DNA of 64,000 nucleotides. Origin: Heligmosomoides polygyrus polygyrus. Its lineage: Eukaryota; Nematoda; Chromadorea; Rhabditida; Heligmosomidae. Positions 54,799 through 64,000 of the stretch are shown in pieces (the stretch's first letter is position 1; each line of letters starts with the position of its first letter). A program made the translations under genes and the position numbers. The notes beneath the pieces were generated by a model. It had not been told where the DNA came from. It did not search any database and saw only the letters and a program-made list of their open reading frames with translations. Where the stretch lies: positions 10,339,298 to 10,403,297 of the forward strand of contig OX377203.1 in NCBI GenBank assembly GCA_947396885.1. The letters are read 5' to 3'.

Positions 54799-56073
54799 CG
54801 ACCAGGAGGTGGTGAGTCTCCTATTAGTACATTATTGGTATTGGTATCGATATTGGTATTGTGTATATTTGCTGTCGGGTAATATCGGGGGTTGTGTCGG
54901 CCTCAAGTGTGGTTCGGCCGCGCGCCAATCCAGGCGCAGTCCAGCGCGATGGGAGAGAAGCCACCACGCGGGGCCCTCGTCTGCCAGGGAAGGGGCGTGG
55001 CCTATTCACTTCATGGGTTCCCCCGTATGTCGCCTGAGTCCTGGGTTCCTGATTACCTCGTTGCACCACGGGGTGAATGGGGGACCTCGCTCAACAGGGC
55101 ACGTTCCCTCGCTAGGGGGGCTACCGATTCGCAACAAAAGTGCGCAAAGCCTTAGTAAATGTGGATTCTACGCTTTAGAAAGCAGGCTCTAAAAAACAAG
55201 AAATAGCTTCCATGTGATTTGGGTGTCGAAGTTTTCTCGGCAAATGATGCGAATGATGCGAAATCGGGACGCGTGATCATATAGAAGATCGTTTCAGAAA
55301 AACAACGTTTTATCACTGTGTGTCAAAGGGGCTTAAAATATTATGGGGACATTTTTGCTTTATGATACTGTTCCCGAAAATGAGAGAAAGTTATTTTCGC
55401 GGCAGATCCATCCTTCGTTTCTATTCGTCAGTAATTAACACTTGGAATTTTATAGAGTGCAATTTTGGAAGTTGATGTCGCTCCTTTAGGTTGAAAACTA
55501 AAAACTCCAAAAGAGGTCTTACATATGTTTTGTAAGCTTCAACTAGTGTTGCAGGATTACGTGATCGTACAGGCTTAAACAGGTTGTCAGTTCGATGAAC
55601 AGCCCCACAAAATGTATACTTTTAGTGGGTATCGAACGAAAGTTTATCATTGAACCTGAAACCAAGTTCATTGACTTCGGTAACTATCTCCAGAGTTTCG
55701 GAACCTACACTGTGATTAGTATTGTATGTGTACTAGTACTAAAGGTTGTCTCAAAATATATATGCGCTGTTTGAATGGTGATAACTTTGCTCAGAATAAA
55801 GGTAATGAGGAAACTAAAAATTTATACAAAGATTAAGAAAATAGAAATTTTCTGACACACGAGATTTGTGGATTATGCATTCTGAAATTTTGCATTTCGC
55901 ACTCGATTGATTGTGTTTCAATTGAATACTTGTTGAAATTCTCCGTGAATGGGCCATTTAGATTGATTTGTGCTTTTTTTTAAGGTTTCAAACTAAAAAA
56001 ACACACTATGTCGTGCAGAAAAATGCAGGTTCTATTTGAAAAGTTCTAACATTGCTGCTAAGGAAGCTTTAAG
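54799..56073. other. Unassigned stretch downstream of LTR A
   Basis: It begins with the possible primer-binding site and a GATATTGGTATTG-like simple repeat (54835-54868), then GC-rich sequence to 55120 without recognisable gag or pol. The rest is AT-rich; 55880-55945 resembles the outer part of the palindrome that follows. Confidence 0.35.
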
Positions 56074-56156
56074 TTTTAGGCGGGACAATGCGCAGCCTTA
56101 AATATTTACAAGGCTGTGGCGTAAATATTTAAGACTGCGCCATGTCCCGCCTAAAA
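56074..56156. repeat. Hairpin, 36-base arms
   Basis: The arms 56074-56109 and 56121-56156 pair with about three mismatches (TTTTAGGCGGGACAATGCGC against GCGCCATGTCCCGCCTAAAA), leaving an 11-base loop. Confidence 0.8.
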
Positions 56157-56173
56157 CCTTGCGTTTCCGACTC

Positions 56174-56405
56174 GATTTGTTGTGCATGTGCTGAATGCTT
56201 GTTAAAATCGTGTTACAACTTGGCCACATTAACCTGTGCTCTGCTTCTTTTAATGTTTAGAACTTGAAAACCATGTGAATGACACGTGACATGCAAATTT
56301 TTTTGCAGCTACCTGGCCACGAGTACGTTAAAAGAAGCACAGAACAGGTTAATTAGGCCAAGTAATAAAAAGATTGTAACATGCATTCAGCCGATGAACA
56401 ATCAA
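56174..56405. repeat. Imperfect inverted repeat, ~80-base arms
   Basis: CTTGGCCACATTAACCTGTG..CTTCTTTTAATGT (56219-56255) is inverted as ACGTTAAAAGAAG..CAGGTTAATTAGGCCAAG (56325-56362). Weaker pairing extends outward (GCATGTGCTGAATGC against GCATTCAGC.GATG). Confidence 0.65.
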
Positions 56406-56440
56406 ATCTATCCGACGCGACGACAACTTTTATCACATTT

Positions 56441-56520
56441 ATAATACGTATAATGTATGTACCTAAGATTAATGAAGTTTATAATACGTATAATGTATGT
56501 ACCTAAGATTAATGAGAATA
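56441..56520 (+). repeat. 40-bp tandem duplication
   Basis: Two nearly identical units starting ATAATACGTATAATGTATGT (56441-56480 and 56481-56520). Confidence 0.9.
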
Positions 56521-56763
56521 AAGAGATTTTGATTATCCCGACATATGAAACATGACGTTTGCTCTTCATTTATGCTGCTACACGAAGAAATTCATTAGGA
56601 GAAAAAGATATGCTACAATAATTATACCGGTTCTAGCTCAACACTCGAGACGGACTACCTTATTTTTATTACTTAACGCTAGCGTCTTATTATTAAGATA
56701 ATTAATAACAATTCTTCAGACGTTTCCGACATTGCTCTATTACGCTCATGACGAATATACTGC

Positions 56764-56764
56764 C

Positions 56765-56795
<31 letters not shown>

Positions 56796-56850
56796 TATGG
56801 CGCATAAATATGTGCACTGTAATAAATAAATAAATAAATAAATAAATTAT
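56764..56850. repeat. (TA)n and (AAAT)n microsatellites
   Basis: About 14-15 TA units at 56764-56793 and about six AAAT units at 56820-56848. Confidence 0.95.
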
Positions 56851-57729
56851 TGATTGCGCAATTTAAATGTGAGCAGGATTCCCATTTTCCAAGCCGGATT
56901 CTGTGGACTGATCAAGTAAGATTTAAGCTGAATGGATACAAGAGCGCATAAACGAAGTCTCACGGGAGCTTGAAGCGGCCAAAAGATCACATTGACACTG
57001 CCGCGCCGGGAGTGCCGCGAAGCGCAACAAATGTACATAATGGTCGGAAAAGATTTCATTCTATACGATTTAGTTTTGCTTAAGTTATCTGCTTTTGATC
57101 AGACGTTTTGTTTACATATTATGCTGACATTCCTTGTCTCGAGTTCGAACCAAGGCCATATAAAAGCACAGCAAGAAGCCGAGATGACACCCTTGGACAC
57201 AAGTCCTCTGGACTCGACTCCTACACCCTCAATACCTGCTGCCAGCCTTCGACCAATCAAGAGGACTATCAAGAGGACGCGGGACTCAATACCATCGGCA
57301 AGGTACCGATACGTCTCGGTCCATCAATATAAGGAGATTTTACAGATCTCCTAGCGTACCGAGACCCTCAACTCCACCTAACTCGCACGAGGCCGATTCG
57401 ACCTGCTCCACGGCGTCTTAGCACCAAGAAGAAGTCAACGACGTCCACATATTAATTCGCGGCAGATTTGGGAAATAAACGTATTATATTTTAGGGTATT
57501 CCACCACGTGGGCAGTCAAGAAACGACTGTAGAGCGAGATACCCACAACCACAAGGTATTTCTAGTTCCGTTTCACTTATTCTTAATTTTATTCGGTTGA
57601 GCTTCATCAAAAGGATAAAATGATATATTGCCTCTCCTTTGGAATAACTCTTCAACCTGTCATATATAGATGGTGAATTTTCGTTCGACTGGAGGCGCTC
57701 TTTTGATGCACCGATACCAAAAAGTGCTG
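56851..57729. other. Unassigned, possible LTR-like promoter region
   Basis: CATATAAAAGCAC at 57158 (TATA-like), a hairpin GGAGATTTTACAGATCTCC near 57333 and AATAAA at 57474 would fit an LTR of a few hundred bases, but no second copy or TG..CA ends were found. The 120-codon frame at 56992-57354 has no known domain. Confidence 0.3.
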
Positions 57730-57880
57730 AACAGTGCTAAAAACTACTGGCCTGTTAGTATAACATTTATCTCTTTATCTTTCTCAGGAAATTTGAAAAG
57801 ACTCTCAAGCGTATTTTAGTTGCTCACTTGGAAAAACTTTATATTATTTCCTCCAACCAGCAAGGGTTTTGCAAAGACAC
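57730..57880 (+). pseudogene. CR1-like LINE, upstream part (split by RTE)
   Basis: Plus-strand pieces in different frames read NYWPVSITFISL and then EKTLKRILVAHLEKL and SSNQQGFCKD, the NYRPVSLTS..EK....QHGF block of a CR1-like reverse transcriptase. The sequence resumes at 59677 with SLNDWTKAF and DVVYFDFAKAFDRVS. Confidence 0.65.
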
Positions 57881-59676
57881 TTACTTACCTTGATACTTTG
57901 ATGATCCTTTTGTCGGCTGGAGGTCTTCTCAGCGGGGACCACAACTCTTCCAGACCGCTCAATCTCTGGCTGCTTGCATCCAGTGAGGCAGACTCCACTC
58001 TCTGAAAGATCTTGAGAATGAGTCTGCCCATCGCGTTGGCGGTTGTTCCAGTGGTCTGTTATGGTCTCTCTGGAGCCATTCTGTGACACGGAGACTCCAT
58101 CTATCGTCCTTTCGTCGGAGCAGGTGTCCGGCCCAGCGATATTTGGACTTCTTTGTGAACTGCAGCGAATCTGCTAATTGCGACTTTTCCCGTAGCTTCG
58201 AGCTTCGTAGGCCTTCTTGCCATTGCTGGCGAAGGCTTGTCCTCAGAAAACATCTCTCAAGTGCACGATGCGTGGTTTGCATCGCTCCGGCGATTGTCTT
58301 GTTGTCGGGCCAGGTTTCCGTCGCGTAACACATTGCAGGCAGTACAGAGGCGTTGAATATAGAGGCCCTGAGGCCGGCATCCTTGACCTGATCGGTGACT
58401 TCGCGAATCGAGCTGAAGGCTGCCCATGCTGCGCGTCTCCTGCGGACGATTTTAGGAGCGAGGTCGTTATCCATGTTCAGCTCTCATCCCAGATAGACGT
58501 AGGAGTCGACCTGTTGTAGAGCGACTCCATTTAACCTTACGAGTCCCGTGTCACACTACTGGTTAACCATAAATTGTGTTTTGGACATATTCATGTCCAA
58601 TCCAATCTTCATACCCGCCACATTGAGCTCGTTCAGCATTTCCTTGACTTCTGCCGTGCTGGTAGAGATGAGAATAATATCGTTGGCGAAGCGAAGGTTG
58701 CTGGTCCGTTTACCGTCGACAAGGTAGCCTTTATCGTCCCAGTTCAAGTCTTCCATGGCATCCTGGAGGGCCGCTGTGAATAGCTTGGAAGAAATCGTGT
58801 CTCCCTACCGTAATCCTTTCCCGATAGGAATTTTAAGGTTTCGATCAAACAGCTGGATGGTAGTCGATGTGTTCGAGAAGCATTCGTCGAGAAGTCGGAT
58901 GTAGGGCGATGGTATACCAATATGCACAAGCGCGTTCAGAACGGCGTTGATTTCCACAGAGTCGAACGCTTTCCAGTAGTCCACGAAGACAAGGACAAGA
59001 GGTGGCATTCGCGGCTCCTCTGAATGAGCTGTGAGACAGTCTGGATATGGTCCATGCAGGAGAACTCCTTGCAAAACCCTGCCTTCTCCACTGGCTGATA
59101 TTCATCCAAGCAACGCTCCATGCGGTTAAGCAGTATCTTGGTGAAGATCTTGTACACAACCGAGAGAAGACTGATGGATCAATAGTTGTTTATATCCTCC
59201 TGGTGACCGTTTTCGAAGATTAGAACTCTTTTTGACTCCTTTCATGAGTCTGGAATCCTACCAAGTCGAAAGTATTGGTTGAAGTGCTTGGCAAGAAGTG
59301 AGCAGAGGGCACTGCCACCCGCACGAAGGAGATCAGCAGAAATGCCGTCCGGTCCGGGAGCAGTGCCCGGCTTCATCCTTCTGATGGCATGATCAACTTC
59401 TGATTCCAGAGTGGGAGGTACTTCCTCAGCTGGTGGCATCAAGCATTTCGGGACAGTGCTGGAAGAACGAAACAGATCTGTGTAGAATTCTTGAAAGATG
59501 GTCTCCATCGCTCTTTGAGACGTTTGCGTTGTTCCATCCTTATCCACAAGGGCTGACATTATTGCCTTCTGATCGCAGAGATCTCGTTTGCAGCGCTTTA
59601 GGCTTAAACCTTTCTCTTCCACCAAAGATAGATCCATAAAAGCTGCCCTATTATCGTCACTTAATGACTGGACCAA
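57881..59676 (-). pseudogene. RTE-like LINE, 5'-truncated, with FADD changed to FAND
   Basis: Minus-strand pieces cover the reverse transcriptase to the end: GTAPGPDGISADLLRAGGSA (59.35 kb), VFVDYWKAFDSVEINAVLNA (58.97 kb), the catalytic box as LRFANDIILIS (58.69 kb) and [35 protein letters not shown] (58.0-58.5 kb). The second Asp of the box is kept but the first is Asn, and several stops and frameshifts are present. It is a different subfamily from the intact element at 2.3 kb and the same as the one in aconitase intron 6. Confidence 0.8.
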
Positions 59677-60450
59677 AGCATTTACGAAGGAAAGCGGGTC
59701 GACGTAGTCTATTTTGACTTCGCAAAGGCTTTTGATAGAGTTTCTTTGCTTAAATTGTTCAAAAGCTAGAGTGCATTGGTGTTCACCATCTAGCCCTTCA
59801 ATGGATGGATTCAGAATTTTCTTCGTGACAGGTCATACCAAGTGCACATCGGAAACGAGTTTTTCTCTGTCCGCAACATGTCTAGCGGAGTTTCTCATGG
59901 TGGAACACTCTCTCCTTTTTTGTTCTTGATTCACTACCATGAGTTGCCCAACTTACTATCTAGGTATGTTTCTGTGCAATGTACACAGAGGACATCAAAT
60001 TTTGCAAGGTCACTGATAGTGCGGCTGATCATGGTGCACCTCAAACTGCAATTGATCAGGTCTATGGCTGGCCCGTTGAGTGAGAACTGCTCCTAACAGC
60101 TAACCTCTAAGGTTCTTATCATTGGTAATAGCAGGACAAATAGTTCTAATTACAGAGTAGGCTCCGAAACTCTGGAGATAACTAATGAAGTCCTTGGTTT
60201 CAGGTTTAATGAAAAACTTTAGTTCGATACCCACTACAAGTATGCAGTTTGTACAGCTCTTCATCGGTCTTGTGACCTGTTTAAGACAGTACTAGCACGT
60301 AATCCTGTGACACTAATTAAAGCTTACGAAACTTATGGAAAACCTCTTTTTAAAACGGGTACTACAGCTTGCACACTTTATTCTCTAGAAGAAAACAAAA
60401 CGACATGGTTATGTTGCATCCAGGACCAATATATTGCGAAAGTAATTTGG
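59677..60450 (+). pseudogene. CR1-like LINE, downstream part (split by RTE)
   Basis: The translation across frames gives SLNDWTKAF, DVVYFDFAKAFDRVSLLKLF, SSGVSHGGTLSPFLFLIHYH (SGVPQG-like block), then a decayed catalytic region and LIKAYETYGKPLF. CACTTA occurs at both junctions with the RTE (57870-57880 and 59668-59676 regions) and may be the target duplication. Confidence 0.65.
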
Positions 60451-60600
60451 GACCGGATTCATCATCGACTTACATAACTTTAACAGAGAATTCACAGCAG
60501 AAAACTCAGAGAGCGATATGGTGAGCGATAAGCCGCGTTACTTGAGTTTTCCGCTGTGAATTCTCTGTTAAAGCTATGTAAGTTGTTGACGAATCCGTTT
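60451..60600. mobile_element. Palindromic MITE, CCTGG-flanked family, copy 3
   Basis: The ends GACCGGATTCATCATCGACT and AACGGATTCGTCAACAACTT are inverted, and the core GCGATATGGTGAGCGATAAG is identical to that of copy 2. Flanks are TTTGG and CCTGG. It lies within or just at the end of the CR1-like remnant. Confidence 0.75.
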
Positions 60601-61851
60601 CCTGGTTTGTGTTTCCTTCACACATCAAGCGTGTTCGTACCTAGTAATTTTCAGATCAAAGTGTATGAGGGCTGATTAACCCGTTGGTGGTAAGCGTCTC
60701 AGTGGCATCGTGACAATCGTGTTGACTTTGATAATCTCGTAAGTGTTCGTGACCAGAGACCTGCCACCACTTCGCGCCGTTCCTCCCAAACAAGTGCAGG
60801 CGAGTGCGAGCGCTAGCTAGTCATAGTAGGCTTTCCGTACAGACGTAGAAAAGGGAGACGGCACGACACCTGCCGTCCCTCCTGCGTTGGAGGATTGCTA
60901 CAAACTTGTCTTTTTCGGGCGTTAATGTTCTGATGGTGTGGCTGAGTTCTTCATACGGGGTACGGCGAAATAACGGTGTTATAGATTTTTTGAAGAATAT
61001 TTACTGAACCAAAAAATCAAGCGAAACAGTAATGAACAACGTTGATACAGGCGTTTAGTAATAACATCCTTCGCAAGTTTCGAAGTGTTTCTCCTTAACC
61101 CGGATGCACAGGCATAAACGTGCCAAGAAAATTTCGGTGAAGCATGCAGCTCATCCAAAGTAGTGTGGTTCCACTTCCGACATAGCAATTGCCTTGATTC
61201 CAGTCTTTGAGGCGCTCAGCACAGGCCCTGCCTCCAAAACCGAATATAAACTCTGACCATTGGGTTGGTATCAGACGAGTATGGTCACCATTCTTGAGCC
61301 TAGCTCCAGATTGAACGGTTAACAATTGTTTCACAAAAAGGAAATTTTTATAAATTCGAGGGAATTTTGAACGGATTTTTTCTATGAGTTTATCGCTTTT
61401 TCATTTAGTACTCACTAGTGTTCCAGGCCCCATCCTTCTCCCCGACTAGTGGAGGCTGAAGGGGACCGCCTGCAGAAGCACAACAATGTATACGGGAATG
61501 TATTCGCACGGCTGACATGAAGACCTTGACCAGGACGCGGCCGAAGCTAAATCCTACCCCGATTTACCATAACCGCCACTTACACGCCACTTTACAGGAA
61601 CCTGCCTCTGCTTCTGATTCATGACAGCCAAAGAAAGTGTTTTGCTCTGCTGCCGGGGAAAGACTGCATTGGATCAGAAATTAGCAGCGAAGCAAAACCC
61701 TTGCTTTGGAGGTATTCTCCGACCGACGCGTTGCCGAGGTAGCATTTACCCTGAAACTTATCTCTGGTTTTCCCGCTGCAGGATCATGAATCGCGCGTAA
61801 TACGGTACAACAGTATATAATGGTATAGCGTCATGTAAAAAAAAGTATAGC
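60601..61851. other. Unassigned stretch
   Basis: Nothing recognised in about 1.25 kb; frames are under 80 codons and match no family I know. The first part may still be decayed CR1-like sequence. Confidence 0.3.
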
Positions 61852-62341
61852 TGTCGCCAATGCGATAGCTCGCTCCCTTCCGTTCATATTCCCGCGGACT
61901 ACCGTATCCACCCAGGACCCCGATAAGGCGCTCCCGAGGCTCCTGCCTGCCCGCGCACGATATCGATCGGCGGGCCGGTTATGCGCCGCCCCCGCCGAGT
62001 TCATTCCAAACTTCCTTCGTCTCGTCCAGCGGCTGCGCGGGCGCGGCTCTGGGGCGCCGCCATTGTGAGCCCGCTTTCGTCATCATTCCGGGGATCGTCC
62101 GAGCGGAGCCTTGCCGCTCCTCACGTCGCACTCCAGCCGGCTGCAATACAGGGAGGACGGCGAGCCTGGATGGGCTCGCCTAACCTCGGGTAGCCACTAC
62201 AGTCCTTCTAGCCGGAGCTGTCCCAGCAATCCTGTATTCCATATTATCTAGCATCCATCTCCGGTATTATACTGATATGGCTATGTGATGTTGATATATG
62301 GAATGGACCGTGGTTATATCTGTCTACTGTGCTGTCTACGC
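61852..62341 (+). mobile_element. Probable LTR B (relative of 54297-54798)
   Basis: It begins TGTCGCCAATGCGATAG, shares long blocks with LTR A and is followed by TGGTGAGTCTCC at 62350. It lacks the inverted duplication of LTR A (reads GAGCGGAGCC directly into TTGCCGCTC). The body between the two LTRs is not retrotransposon-like, so they are probably independent insertions. Confidence 0.5.
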
Positions 62342-62606
62342 CGAGGAAGGTGGTGAGTCTCCTAGTAATGTCTTCATGGTATTGTTATGGAAATGTCTAA
62401 CAAAGTCACAATTGCTCTTTGATATTCGCGAGCAGGACAGGAAAAAGTAGGAGAGGTGGCACATCTGTGATCGCCTCCTCGATGCTACAGTAAGTTCAGA
62501 AGACAAAAACTTAGCAGTACGCATGACAAATAGCCTTTCGTCGACTATCAAGACGAAAGAAGAAAAGCTTTCTTTGGTTATACCAAAGGTTAGAAGCCTT
62601 CAACAA

Positions 62607-62612
62607 TTTATT
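62607..62612 (-). terminator. Poly(A) signal of the minus-strand CAP gene
   Basis: TTTATT on the plus strand is AATAAA on the minus strand, 81 bases after the stop codon of the gene at 62693. Confidence 0.6.
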
Positions 62613-62692
62613 GTCACATTATGCGAAGTGTTATGACACATCAGCTGCGGAACATGCGAAGAAGTGCATCCATGAGGGATGAAGATGTACAG

Positions 62693-63017
62693 CTAATGCC
62701 CATTTACGTAGCTGTATGGCGGAGCAATACACAGCTTCTCGCGACACTTTGACTCCGGAATGTGAGTGCAGTCACCGTCAGTCTTGCAGAACGTGCTATT
62801 CTTCTTTTCGGTTAGCGGAACTATTTTGAAGTCGTTTGGCGGCCTGGAAATAGAAGAAAATCACGCAAATCTCTTAAAAGAGAGCTGATACTGTGTAACA
62901 ATAACAATCTACATACTTGCTGTCATAGACGCAACCAATTTTCATTAGGGCTGTTCTGTTTGTGTATTTGTGGACGTACGTTGAACAGCCGACACGGGAA
63001 ATAAATGGATAGGCTAA
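62693..63017 (-). CDS. CAP (SCP/TAPS, ASP-type) protein, last two exons; gene incomplete
   Basis: The two exons are 62917-63017 and 62693-62843 (minus strand; 73-base GT-AG intron; TAG stop at 62693-62695) and join in phase. They encode LAYPFISRVGCSTYVHKY, KIGCVYDSKPPND and a Cys-rich tail (FCKTDGDC, PESKCREKLC). This is the C-terminus of a CAP domain plus the hinge-like tail seen in strongylid ASPs and in the gene at 42.9-51.8 kb (EPCKTDADCNCNGCKC). Earlier exons, with signal peptide and the GHYTQ-type block, were not found up to 64000 and may lie beyond the window. The product is presumably secreted. Confidence 0.7.
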
Positions 63018-63442
63018 CTGAAATGACAAGAGAATAGGTCGTACTGTAGCCTCCACAAAGGAAACTTCAATTTGATTAAATTTGACGCTATCTGGTGTCC
63101 GTTCTCCCCATCCTACCGCACGACGAATGCAGTCACAAGGTAAACCATGAACGCTTCACTCTTCTCCAGCACTCTGCGTATCATGGTCATGCCTGACGAT
63201 TGATCATTATATACCTCCGCCGGTAGTGTTGACTTAGTTTAGCTGCCTTTCATGACATGTTTCGGGTAACTAAACCAAAGTCAGCAACATAGGCTGACCT
63301 GTTCTTTAGCGACTAGAACGTCTAATATTAGGATCAACGCTGTAACAAATATGAGTATACCCATTTGGAAAACCATGTTAGGTTTTGAAAAAATAGAGAG
63401 GAAGTTCTTCCTGTTTTTTTTTCGAGAATCTATGCAAACACC

Positions 63443-63700
63443 GCGCAGCGCAATCGGGGGAGGTGTAGTGTACTGCGTGCGTTCCGATTCCAGGTTTTAC
63501 GTCTGGGTTCATCCAAAGCCAGTCAAGCCCTCTACTTTTCCATGTTAGTAAATTAGTCAAAGATTAGATTAGGAAGAATAAAACACTAACTTTTCCATTG
63601 GTTGGCCATCAAAAGTCATTTTATAGGGCAAACACAACGAACTGCCCCCACAGTTTCCCGTAGAAGTGGAACACCTAGTCCAAAAGTAATTGATTAAAAG
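63443..63700 (+). mobile_element. SINE-A copy S17 (old)
   Basis: A diverged copy: GCGCAGCGCAATCGGGGGAG head, CATCCAAAGCCAGTCAAGCC and TTGGTTGGCCATCAAAAGTC body blocks, ending near CCAAAAGTAATTGATTAAAA. No tail or target duplication is visible. Confidence 0.6.
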
Positions 63701-64000
63701 AATCATTTATTCTCTTATACTTTAAGAAACACCACCAGCCAGTCATGAGCTATACGGCTCTGCAAAGCCACTTTCCAAAGTTCAGCATACTGATGCAGAA
63801 ATGTGCTGCTGGTTCAATTGGCATGTTCTGCGAACCATTCAAAGTCGCTTTCCGTTTGCTTACCGAAAAATTCTTGATACTCCACAACCCTATCCCACAC
63901 TTACATCCCTTTTGCGATTCAGATATCCTGCCCTGCGATGCCGCTGTTCAATTATCGTAATGAACGTTTTGGCTTAGCCCTCGTTTCCACGTTAGCCCTA
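63701..64000. other. Unassigned right edge
   Basis: No exon with CAP features and no repeat end recognised; a 71-codon plus frame (63745-63960) has no known domain. Confidence 0.3.

Noticed and set aside
56992..57354. 120-codon plus ORF with Thr/Pro-rich segment
   Set aside because: No domain recognised, and the region has TATA/AATAAA features that fit a repeat promoter better; not enough support for a gene.
1..64000. CRISPR arrays, bacterial operons, rRNA genes
   Set aside because: No regularly spaced short repeats with unique spacers, no Shine-Dalgarno-led gene runs and no rRNA-like sequence were seen.

Overview
The window is eukaryotic: spliced genes with short GT-AG introns, TTTCAG-type 3' splice sites and AATAAA polyadenylation signals, in a sequence dominated by transposable elements. 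The two gene types that can be read (mitochondrial aconitase with nematode-like protein sequence, and SCP/TAPS/CAP secreted proteins of the ASP type) together with mariner, RTE, CR1-like and Penelope-like remnants point to a parasitic strongylid nematode, most likely a hookworm-like species. The species assignment is inference.

Host genes. (1) 22.6-35.9 kb, + strand: mitochondrial aconitase (aco-2 type), 15 exons reconstructed here with every reading-frame junction checked; only the first, presequence-coding exon was not found. Its introns are swollen by SINEs, nested LINEs and inverted repeats. (2) 42.9-51.8 kb, + strand: a 12-exon, 479-residue two-domain CAP protein with a signal peptide, a TATA box and a poly(A) signal; its first CAP domain has lost the usual His/Glu tetrad and the second keeps it. 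(3) 62.7-63.0 kb, - strand: the last two exons of another CAP-type gene, so the right part of the window is probably an ASP gene cluster.

Region by region. 0-2.2 kb: tRNA-like and minisatellite repeats, a palindromic MITE, a Penelope-like GIY-YIG remnant and two SINEs. 2.3-5.7 kb: an RTE-type LINE with an intact 996-residue endonuclease/reverse transcriptase ORF (- strand). 5.8-9.8 kb: a mariner remnant, a CR1-like LINE split by a truncated RTE copy, and a TIR element. 10-13 kb: SINE-rich. 13.6-19.4 kb: a stack of nested DNA transposons (mariner, two hAT elements with perfect 8-bp duplications, long-TIR elements, SINEs). 19.4-21.3 kb: a 5'-truncated CR1-like LINE. 38.8-40.0 kb: a mariner with TIRs and a broken transposase. 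40-49 kb: several Tourist/PIF-Harbinger-like MITEs with TAA duplications, three of them joined head to tail. 53-56.5 kb: a ~1.2 kb fold-back, a probable LTR carrying a perfect 35-bp hairpin, and smaller palindromes. 57.7-60.6 kb: an RTE inserted in a CR1-like LINE, itself hit by a palindromic MITE. 61.85-62.34 kb: a second probable LTR.

The most interesting content is repeat biology rather than a new gene system: an apparently undescribed tRNA-like SINE family with about 17 copies and 11-13 bp target duplications, a nonautonomous hAT family that carries an old SINE copy, a palindromic MITE family flanked by CCTGG, and a three-unit MITE concatemer sharing TAA sites. I saw no CRISPR array, prokaryotic operon or secondary-metabolite cluster. 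All element names are my own labels; family assignments rest on motifs and ends read by eye.
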